A stretch of 64,000 bases of DNA. Source: Lamellibrachia satsuma. Its lineage: Eukaryota > Annelida > Polychaeta > Sabellida > Siboglinidae. The first letter of the stretch is position 1; the number at the start of each line of letters is the position of its first letter. Of this stretch, positions 46,106-58,100 are shown one piece after another. The stretch lies in the NCBI GenBank assembly GCA_033239005.1, contig BSQZ01000025.1:7172001-7236000 (forward strand), written 5' to 3'. The notes under the pieces were generated by a model. It did not search any database and was not told the origin of the DNA. It saw only the letters and a list, made by a program, of their open reading frames with translations. The position numbers were made by a program, and so were the translations under genes.

Positions 46106-49100
46106 TCAGTCTACAGAGTGGCTGGCTGGCAATTTTAGATAGAGTCCACCTAGCTGTTATGATAATGTTTGTTCCAACTAGACTGTGTTATGTGTAGGAC
46201 GTGTTTGGTGCTGTGATCATCACTGCCGCCAGCTCTGGCTTCTGTCTTGGCAGCTGTAATTGGACCATTCACTCAGACTACGAGAAGGTACTGTCTATGA
46301 CCTCCGTGTACAAAAAATGTTTTGTCAGAAATAATGGTTTTGTAAAAATGTAACAACATGGCAATATAGGGATTTTTTCTAGGATTTAAAAATTTTTAAA
46401 TTGTCTTGTGTAAAAAAATAAAAATCTGTTTTTATGTGGACAAGAATGCTTAACTGTATGTAGCACTTATTTTTTTAGACCTTTATAAAATCTGACTATT
46501 TAGCCAAAACTAAAATCACCCTCTTCAATCAATTGGTTTACCAGTAATCGATCATGTATAAGGTTTGTTGATAACCACTTTTGCATTTTTGTCTCTAAAT
46601 TTTGACCAGATCCAGTGTAAAATAAGTTAATAGTTTGTCCGATGATTTCACCAAAACTACTGAATAACTAAGTTGTACAAGTGAGCTACCATGTCATAGT
46701 GGATACTAGATATGTTCAATTGTTTGTGAAATTCATCTGAAACGGAACAAGCAAAAAATCAAATTGAAGAGGCATCTTTAAACAATATGGTTTGGGGAAC
46801 ATAACGTTGCTGTATTATGTGTTTCCAAAGTAACATGTTGATGCATATGTCCTCAGATTGGATACATCAGTGGTTCTTCAACGTTAACCACGCACCCAAA
46901 GGTAGGGGTATAAAAGACATATTTTCTTTATTTCCTTATACAGTAGTACCTGCCCTGAACGGACACTTCTGTATCCAAGCAAAAGTGTCACTATATCACA
47001 TGGCAGGTGTCCCCTCATTGGAGGGACAGGCATGTTGGAGTGGAAAGTACTCTTTCTCACAGAGGGTGATAAATGAATGGAAGAAACTGCCAAATGATTG
47101 TGTTAATGCTAGTAGTGTGAATATGTTTAAAAATAGAATTGACAGATATTTGATAAGGGCGGGCTACCCATAGATGATAAAATTGTTGGACTCTCGATAA
47201 GCCAATGGCTTCCTTGTCCACTTGCCATCTGGAATTTGTTGTTTGGGATGGCAATCTGTTAAATCTTGTTAAAAAAAATTAATAATACATAAACAGGCTG
47301 TACAGTAAGGATATAACTGAGGTACATATACCACAAATAAGGTGCGTTAAGTGTTCCCATGTCTGCCACCAGGGAGCTACTAAACAACAGCGACCGCTGC
47401 CCGCTGCACCAAGTCCAAGAACGCTGTCGAAGCCACTGTGCACTGTCTTATATGACAACACGCAGTTTATAGAGCTTATTAAATGAGTCAATTAGCATCA
47501 ACATGTACAATTGTTTAATGTCACACCCTGTTTAATAGTTAACTGAATAAAATACATGTTTGTGTACCATTATGGAATGACGATGTACTGAACTAATAGG
47601 CCTATGAATCGAAAATAATAACCAGGATTTGAGCAGCCGAAATCGTATATGAGTTGACACATGCAGTATGTAAGTTGATTAAACATAGAAAATGACAATA
47701 GGCAGAATTAATAATCATTTCACCTCGATTTTCAACTGATCTCGACCAAAGTATAAATTTATGACACACCACTTAGCATCGATTCATCGTTTCATATACG
47801 GATAACGAATTCGTATTTTCGCGCACTGGTAGCGCCTTGGGTTTGGCATTTGGCATGTTGGTTTTGCGTCGTTTAGATTGGAAGCATGCCATTTCACCCC
47901 AGTTTCATACTAATACTTCATACTAAGTGAAGCCAACTTCAGCGATTGATGTCGGCGGCAGCGTCAAACAAACAACATCTGGCAGCAGAAAATCGGAGTC
48001 CACGACCAACATCCTTATATCCGAATCCGCGACAGAACATTGTTTTTTCCACTACACACTGCACTGTTTTCCCACTACACACCACACCATTTTGGAAATA
48101 AAATATTGCGAAAAAAAACACAAAAATAATGATTACTGTCCGCCTTAGCATGGACAGAAAACCAAAATATCCTGTCCGCTGTCTGCGTTCACCAGGTGTC
48201 CCCTCATCAGAGGGATATTAACATAGTAAAACAGTCCGCACATTGAGAAAGTGTCCTGACATAACAGGTATCCGCTCACTGGGTCCGTTGAAGGCAGGTA
48301 CTACTGTATACACAGTTATGATGCTTTTTGCTTCAAATAATTCATAAAACCTCAAAGTTCTAAAATCAGGTTTGCCAAAAACCTTGAGCAATATCATGAA
48401 TGTATATAATAGCCATATGAATTTTATTAAGATATTTACAACGGACTATGTAGAAAGTAAGATTTGTATCTATCTTTGTCAACAGAACAACATTTAACTG
48501 GCCACTTGTCCTTTTCAGTCTGATTTTGTTTTATTATTTTTTCACCTTTCATTGATTAATCTCCCTTCAGTTTATACAGCAGAAGGACCCTTTCTTTCAC
48601 TGTCCAGTTTCCTACCATTTGCTACATATTGCATCATTGTGGTCCTCAGCCAATGGACCAGGCCCCACTGCGTAACAGTGACGTCCTCATCATGTGTAGT
48701 CTCAGTCAGACTCCCATGGCCAACCCAGACGCCATGATTGGAGAGTTCTGTGTCAACGCTGGTGAGTTGTTGGTGGTTGGAGGGTATCTTAAGTAGCTGA
48801 AGAGGTAATTGATTCTGCTCTTCAGTCACATTAGCAATGGTTCAGTTATGGGCTATGCAAAAATATTGTTTTTCATGCTCGTAATAATAAATTATGTTAT
48901 AAAGCTGGTTGCTTCAACATATCATGTATTCTTATTGGCCATGTGAATATCAAACAGAGCAACATGTAACAGCCAGTGGTGAATACTCAGTTGATTCACC
49001 ATCCAAACCTACTACAATGGCAACAGTGCCCTTAATAGGTGTTCCCTTCTCTCATACATGTAACACTACATGCGACTCCACATTTCAGCAATGACCTTGA

Positions 49101-52100
49101 AGAACGGCGGCAATGTCCTTGTTCCGTGCTACCCATCTGGTGTGACCTACGACCTCTTCGAGTGCCTGTCAGGTCACCTTGAGAGTTGCGGGCTGCTCTC
49201 AGTACCAATGTATTTCATCTCGCCAGTTGCAAAGAGCAGCCTAGCATATTCTAACATCTACTCTGAATGGTACGTTCAGTGTGAAGCACATGCTTGCTTT
49301 CGTTTTCTCTTTCAGAATTATTTCAAAATATATTGCAACTCATTTCTGTTTTGCAACAAACTCTTGATGCTCCATGATGTATTTTATTTTAGAATATATA
49401 ATGTTATATTTTAATTTACTAAGGTTTGACTAACAGGTTCTCCTTGTTATGTTTGAAAATAGAGTGTAAAATCTTAGTGTGTAAAAAGCTAGATGTTCGT
49501 ACTGTCACTCACTGACACTAACATCAGACAGGATAGGCTGTCAGTATGCTGTTCTTGTGGACACAAAGTGAAAAGGATGAGAATATTGAACTGTCACTCA
49601 CTGACACTAACATCAGACAGGATAGGCTGTCAGTGTGCTGTTCTTGTGGACACAAAGTGAAAAGGATGAGAATATTGAACTGTCACTCACTGACACTAAC
49701 ATCAGACAGGATAGGCTGTCAGTATGCTGTTCTTGTGGACAAAAAGTGAAAAGGATGAGAATATTGAACTGTCACTCACTGACACTAACATCAGACAGGA
49801 TAGGCTGTCAGTGTGCTGTTCTTGTGGACACAAAGTGAAAAGGATGAGAATATTGAACTGTCACTCACTGACACTAACATCAGACAGGATAGGCTGTCAG
49901 TATGCTGTTCTTGTGGACAAAAAGTGAAAAGGATGAGAATATTGAACTGTCACTCACTGACACTAACATCAGACAGGATAGGCTGTCAATGTGCTGTTCT
50001 TGTGGACACAAAGTGAAAAGGATGAGAATATTGAACTGTCACTCACTGACACTAACATCAGACAGGATAGGCTGTCAGTATGCTGTTCTTGTGGACAAAA
50101 AGTGAAAAGGATGAGAATATTGAACTGTCACTCACTGACACTAACATCAGACAGGATAGGCTGTCAGTATGCTGTTCTTGTGGACACAAAGTGAAAAGGA
50201 TGAGAATATTGAACTGTCACTCACTGACACTAACATCAGACAGGATAGGCTGTCAGTATGCTGTTCTTGTGGACAAAAAGTGAAAAGGATGAGAATATTG
50301 AACTGTCACTCACTGACACTGACATCAGACAGGATAGGCTGTCAATGTGCTGTTCTTGTGGACACAAAGTGAAAAGGATGAAAATATTGAACTGCCAAAA
50401 CCGCTGGTTACATATGTAATGAACAATATGAAGGAATCTATTTCAAACAGTACTTTCAACAACTTTGTAAAGAGGCTGACTTGTGTCAAAATGGTTTTCT
50501 GAATGTGATAGATATATATCCTGACCAACTCTATAAATACTGCATGCTTTATGTATATGTTTCGACTGACTACAGTGTTGTATGCTGGGGAATGTTGTCT
50601 CACAGGTTGTCGACTGGGAAGAAGAACAAAGTCTACCTCCCTGAGCCTCCCTTTCCCCATGCAGAAGTGAGTCCTCTTTCTAAATCATTCCATGTTTATG
50701 GCGTATATGGTTTCTTGTTTTCTACCACCAGAAGCTAATTGAACTTATATGATTGAGCTGACTGTATCCTTTGAAACTTACATTAAAAAGCCCATCTATT
50801 CAGATTGAACACTGATCCAGGACATCAGCAATAACAGAGAACCATCATCTACTGGAGTAGGTTGCAGAGGCGATGTGTTAGGAGCTAACAAAACTAGTCT
50901 AAAGACAACCTTCAAATCACTTGGTATAAAAACACAACAGACAAAAGTGAAACAACTAAATCTATGTTTGACTACCACGATTCACTGTTCAGTAACTGTT
51001 CATTTACACAAATTTGTTCATCATCTATGATTTACTACTAAAGTAAAGTATTTGGTAGTTCACTTAATTTAAAGCAGGTATTTGAGTAATTTTTCTACAC
51101 TTCGTTATATGTAGCCAGGGTATGTACATCTAAATGAAATGATATCCTCAAATGTGTTCTAGAACTGCCCATGACAGACGAACACGATGGCCTCCCTTTA
51201 GCAACATGACAGACGAACATGATGGCCTCCCTTTAGCAACATGACAGACGAACACGATGGCCTCCCTTTAGCAACATGACAGACGAACATGATGGCCTCC
51301 CTTTAGCAACATGACAGACGAACACGATGGCCTCCCTTTAGCAACATGACAGACGAACATGATGGCCTCCCTTTAGCAACATGACAGACGAACACGATGG
51401 CCTCCCTTTAGCAACATGACAGACGAACACGATGGCCTCCCTTTAGCAACATGACAGACGAACACGATGGCCTCCCTTTAGCAACATGACAGACGAACAC
51501 GATGGCCTCCCTTTAGCAACATGACAGACGAACACGATGGCCTCCCTTTAGCAACATGACAGACGAACATGATGGCCTCCCTTTAGCAACATATTCATTC
51601 ATACAGATTTTGTTGCAATGCTATTATAACGTTAAGCAAAATTGCATCATCTTCAACATCTAATGTCCAACTAAAATTTGCCCAGATTGACTACAGAAAA
51701 TCAAGTAAAAATACCTGTTTTTTTTTCAGTTGGTGAAGAACTGCCGACTTCGCCACTATGCAAGTCTTCACGGTGGGTCCATCAAAACATTACAAAACTG
51801 ATATTTATTTGCATGCACTTGATGTATGGATGTTCTTTTGATATATTTGAGACATTAATGGCAGATAGATATTGACATCAGATCAATGCAGAAATTAGTC
51901 AGCTAGACAACATAATTTTAATTGTTGATTCTGCCGCATTTATTACTGTAATTTTGAGATGAATGAAATTAACAGACTAATTAAAAGATAATTGCAGTGT
52001 CTGGCTAAAATGGTCTAAGTCGGGTTCTTTCAGATTAATATAATAATATATTCGTGAGAGTCTTTGTTTTGAACTGATGATCTGTGATTCATGTGACAGT

Positions 52101-55100
52101 TGACAAAGCCGGGTCATATCTCATAATTAAACCAGTTAACGAAGCCGGATCATATCTCATAATACAACCAGTTGACAAACCCAGGTCATATCTCATAATA
52201 CAACCAGTTGACAAAGCCGGGTCATATCTCATAATACAATCAGTTGACAAAGCCAGGTCATATCTCATAATACAACCAGTTAACAAACCCGTGTGTTATC
52301 TCATGATACAATCAGTTGACAAACACGGATCATATCTCATAATATAAACCAGTTGACAAACCAGGGTCATATCTCATGATACAACCAGTTAACAAACCTG
52401 GGTCTCATGATACAACCAGTTGACAAATCTGGGTCAAATCTCATAATACAAACAGTTGACAAACCCAGGTCAAATCTCATAATACAACCAGTTGACAAAC
52501 CCAGGTCATATCTCATAATACAACCAGTTGACAAACCCCGGTCATATCTCATGATACAACCAGTTAACAAACCCGGGTCATATCTCATGATACAACCAGT
52601 TGACAAACCTGGGTTATATCTCATGATACAACCAGTTGACAAACCCGGGTCATATCTCATGATACAACCAGTTGACAAACCTGGGTCATATCTCATGATA
52701 CAACCAGTTGACAAACCCGGGTCATATCTCATAATACAACCAGTTGACAAACCTGGGTCATATCTCATGATACAACCAGTTGACAAACCCGGGTCATATC
52801 TCATGATACAACCAGTTGACAAACCTGGGTTATATCTCATGATACAACCAGTTGACAAACCCGGGTCATATCTCATGATACAACCAGTTGACAAACCTGG
52901 GTTATATCTCATGATACAACCAGTTGACAAACCCGGGTCATATCTCATGATACAACCAGTTGACAAACCTGGGTTATATCTCATGATACAACCAGTTGAC
53001 AAACCTGGGTTATATCTCATGATACAACCAGTTGACAAACCCGGGTCATATCTCATAATATAATCAGTTGACAAACCCGGGTCGTATCTCGTAATACAAC
53101 CAGTTGACAAACCCAGGTCATATCTCATAATACAACCAGTTGAAAACCTGGGTCATATCTCATAATACAATAAACATGCAGCATAGAACCATCATGAATG
53201 TCTCAGTCCTATGCCTGTAAGAACATCAAATTTAAGACCATTCATAAGAGTTCTGTATTACTTCTGTTTAACCAAAACAGTCGACACACATATGGTCAAT
53301 GGCTGTTGACTCTGTCATATATTTTGTCACTGGCTGTTGACACTGTCATATGTATGGTCACTGGCTGTTGACACTCATATGTATGGTCACTGGCTGTTGA
53401 CACTCATATGTATGGTCACTGGCTGTTGACACTGTCATATGTATGGTCACTGGCTGTTGACACTGTCATATGTATGGTCACTGGCTGTTGACACTGTCAT
53501 ATGTATGGTCACTGGCTGTTGACACTGTCATATGTATGGTCACTGGCTGTTGACACTGTCACTGTGTCCACCATTCAGATGGATTTAACAACGATCTGAA
53601 GACTCCAGCTGTTGTGTTTACTGGACACCCGTCACTACGATTTGGAAATGTTGTCCACTTTCTTGATTTGTGGGGCAAATCAAGTTCAAATACCCTCATA
53701 GTCACCGGTTAGTTACCCTGCTATATATTTGTCATATTTTAGTTATAACTAAAAGTTATATAAGCATAGCTAACTTGACAAGATGAAAAGTGTTGTCAGT
53801 TTTAATTAGTATTTCATATTCTTCATTTCCTTGTGGTGTTGATTCTCAAAACATTTTCATACTTTTAGCTTACAGAGATTTCAAGCACTGAGAGTTGCTG
53901 TAATTAATATACAAGATTATTTCATTGTACCGTGTCAGATATTCATGTAACAAGTTATCTGTGATGATGACAACAATGCTTGACCTGTGTACATAATTAC
54001 TTTTAAATTGTGGGTTTTTACAGTTATTAATTATTGTAAAATTGACATTGATTATAGAACCAGACTTTGCCTACTTGGATGCACTAGCTCCATATCAGCC
54101 CTTGGCAATGAAGGTTAGTAATGGCACTTGTTAACATATTACTGCAGATCTAAAATCTCTGGTCAGTTAGATATTGAACAGTAAAACTAATGCAGTAACT
54201 ATTGTAATAAACCATTTATGTTTATGTCATCATCTTGATCACAATTTTACTAAATCTACTACATCTAATTTTAAAACATGGACTGTTTTTCAGAAACGTT
54301 TATTATTTCAGGTGAAATTGTCAAAATTTTGCATTCTTGTGTTTTCAGTTATTTTTATAATAGTGGTTGTTTTCAGTTTCCTGTAATGCATTTTCAGATT
54401 CATGTTGTTGAAATTAGTTAATTTTACCGCCCACACGTGGTATGTTTCCCAGGTTGCCTACTGCCCAATCGACACAAGTCTTAGTTTTGCGCAGGCAAAC
54501 AAATTAATCAAAGATCTGAAGCCACTGCACATGATCGTCCCCGAGCAGTACATAACGCCACCTACATCTATGCCACATCGAACGGACCTCATCATTGACT
54601 GTGTGAGGAAACAAAGTTATATTGTAATGACGATAAGTTTATTGTTTGCCACAATATTCGTAAATTACATATATACTTTTTGATCAGGCAACAAAAACAT
54701 ATATTAAAAGTTCCTCCTCAATTCGATTAGTTTGCTAGTCTCATTTCAAATTCATTTTGTGAAATATCAAACCTACCTAGTATCCTCTGCAACATGCTAG
54801 TTCGTTTGTGCAACTTTTATATGTAGTTTTTTGTGAAATCATCAGACAAACTATTAAATTACTTAAGTGAAGTGAAAATGGAAACACTGAAAACTCACGA
54901 ATTTCCCCCTTGGTGACATTTTGTAACTTTGTCATGTGATTGATGAGAGGATGGAAGTCATGTCCATGATTGGTATTGACCCGCAAAGTGTTTACCATTT
55001 TGGGTATCCAGTAGTTTGATCTGATGACTACAGTAAATTCTTTTGATGATTTGAAAAAAAATATAATTTTTTTATTAAATCGACTGCAAATGTCACTTAG

Positions 55101-58100
55101 ACTATTCAAACTACATATTTGGACATAAATGAACCTGATTCGTGATAGGACATGTACTAAACAGAAAAAAGTCTTTATCAGTATCTGATTAACAACTGGC
55201 CCATCTAAATGTGTATGCTTGCATGCGCAGATTAATGTCTAACAAAGAAGTGGTTTATATTTACAAATCATCGCACACAGTAGGAGATTGTGTCAGTCTT
55301 GTTATCACTTTCTCTCTGTCTCCTTCCTCCTCTTATATGCAAATTAATATGACATGACTAAACTGTTAAATTTGTTTAAAATTTAACCCAAAAGATTTTG
55401 TCTGACAGTTCACACTTCTTGACATTGCCATGTTTCTTGAACGAACATTTTGTCAGACAGTTCACACTTCTTGTCATTGCCATGTTTCTTGAACGAACAT
55501 TTTGTCTGTCAGTTCACACTTCTTGTCAATGCCATGTTTCTTGAACGAACATTTTGTCTGACAGTTCACACTTCTTGTCATTGCCATGTTTCTTGAACGA
55601 ACATTTTGTCTGACAGTTCACACTTCTTGTCATTGCCATGTTTCTTGAACGAACATTTTGTCTGACAGTTCACACTTCTTGTCATTGCCATGTTTCTTGA
55701 ACGAACATTTTGTCTGTCAGTTCACACTTCTTGTCATTGCCATGTTTCTTGAACGAACATTTTGTCTGACAGTTCACACTTCTTGTCATTGCCACGTTTC
55801 TTGAACGAACATTTATGTTGCTTTTCCTCCCCAGGAGCCGCCACCAGCAACCATCAGGCAAGCGGAGGTTATCACGCCCCCCATTAAACGCCGCTTTGAA
55901 AAAGTTGACCTTGATGCTGAGGTATGGACGCAGTGACCAGGAGATCTGTGACGTTTTGACTTTCTACAATACAACAATTACAACAGGAATTGTTGATTAT
56001 TAATTAGTAGGGCTGTAATGATTCATTGATGCATCGATTAATTACAATATTTTCTCACGGTGCAATACTCGATATATTTTACAAGAATCACGATACATAT
56101 AAGATACATTCAAACATATTTTCCAAAGTGTTATTGTGTTGAAAATTGAAACTACCGGTACATCAAAAACAGGCCTTGGAAACTGTTACGAGTCCACCCA
56201 TTTGTAATGTAGTCAATGCCAACACAGTCAATTCGCTTGCTACCTGTTGAAATCTTGCTTCATCAGTAGTTTTAGTTATTACAGTATTATTTGTTCTGAA
56301 CATGTAGACATTTACAGCTAGTTTGTGTGTAATGCAGTTTATTTTGTCAATCTTGACAACTGTATCATTGTTGTGTTGTGATATGTATATCGTATTGTGA
56401 CACAAATATTGTGATGTCTGTCATATCATAGCTTAATGTATTGTAACGGCCCTATTATTAATTAGAAAGGTTAGAATCCTGGAGTAACACATTTATATGC
56501 TGTTTCCAACCAGGAATTGAAATGTAATAGCTTTTTCACACATGTTAAATATTTCACACATGTTAAAAATTTTCTCCTGCATTCGTCTCGTCCAACAGTT
56601 TGCCGCCAGTCTTGCCCCATGCGAGGTGAAGCCAGGCGTCTCGGTTGCCATGGTGACAGGCACTCTGTCAAACAGGGATAACAAGTTTGCATTGAAGGTG
56701 GGTTGTAGGTGATGAAATTGTGTGCATGCATGCATGTCTGCATGTCTGTCTGTATGCATGTGTCGGTGAGAGAATCACAGTTAGAGAGAGATATAGTTTT
56801 GACAGAGTGGGATTGTAGACCTACTTACAGACTTGACTAATTCTTCTATAATACCATTATCTATTTCAAACCTGTTCAGTTGATGCTTAAAGAAAGACAT
56901 GCTTGCCACTGAATAAAGATCTCATCATTTTAGACACCTTCACGTTAGCCACAAATAGACGAGCCTATTGTAGAATTATTTCATGGATGCTATTTTTGTT
57001 TACCATCTTTCTTTGCACAAATAACCAGTGTCAACCATTTTGTGAAGTTTTTTATGGTGATGGTTTTTACCATAAAATCATATATTAATATACACTATGC
57101 TTTTAATAATAGGACAGTTGTCTGTTTATGAATATCAACCTTGTCATTTTTTACATTCGAACAAAATTTATTGGGATCAGGCGTTCATGGGCATATTATA
57201 AACGCATAAAATTATGTCCCCTCCCCACACAATGTCAACATGATATTTGCCCTGAAACAATATATACAAATTAAACAGAAATCAGTCAACGTATATTTTA
57301 ATGTGGTTCATTAAAACACCCTTGGGCATTCAGAACATAATATACACTACATAGCTTGATTTCACAATAACACCATCAGACTTTGACCTTTAGATGAACT
57401 CATCCTTGACCTCATAGAGGCATGTTATCAGTTAAACTCATCCTTGACCTCATAGAGGCATGTTATCAGTTGAACTCATCCTTGACCTCATAGAGGCATC
57501 TTATCAGTTGGACTCATCCTTGACTTCATAGAGGCAACTTATCAGTTGAACTCATCCTTGACCTCATAGAGGCATGTTATCAGTTGAACTCATCCTTGAC
57601 CTCATAGAGGCATCTTATCAGTTGAACTCATCCTTGACCTCATAGAGGCATCTTATCAGTTGCACACATTGTTGTTCTATCAACAGCCTGTATCCAAGAC
57701 CACAACTCCATTGACAAGTAAGAAACGCAAGCTAGATGACTGTGAGATCAGACAGCCTACATACGTCTGGGGAACACTTGATGTGTACGAGTTTGTGGAC
57801 AACTTGAAGAAGGTTGGTTCTGTTACATTGCTCTCATTTTTGATGTAGACATGAATATGCATGCGCTATAAACATTATATTGACCTTGCCATTCAGCATG
57901 CAGTATACACATGATATTGACCGTGCCATTCAGCATGCAGTGTAAACATGATATTGACCATGCCATTCAGCATGCGGTATAAACATGATATTGACCTTGC
58001 CATTCAGCATGCAGTGTAAACATGATATTGACCGTGCCTTTCAGCATACAGTGTAAACATTATATTGACCTTGTCATTCAGCATGCAGTGTAAACATGAT

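Noticed and set aside
49546..50372. Series of 67-residue Cys-containing peptides
   Set aside because: Identical overlapping frames generated by the 89-bp array; no gene signals.
52367..53128. A 253-codon minus-strand gene of [15 protein letters not shown] repeats
   Set aside because: Both strands are open over the same 36-bp array inside INTS9 intron 13; pure repeat artefact.
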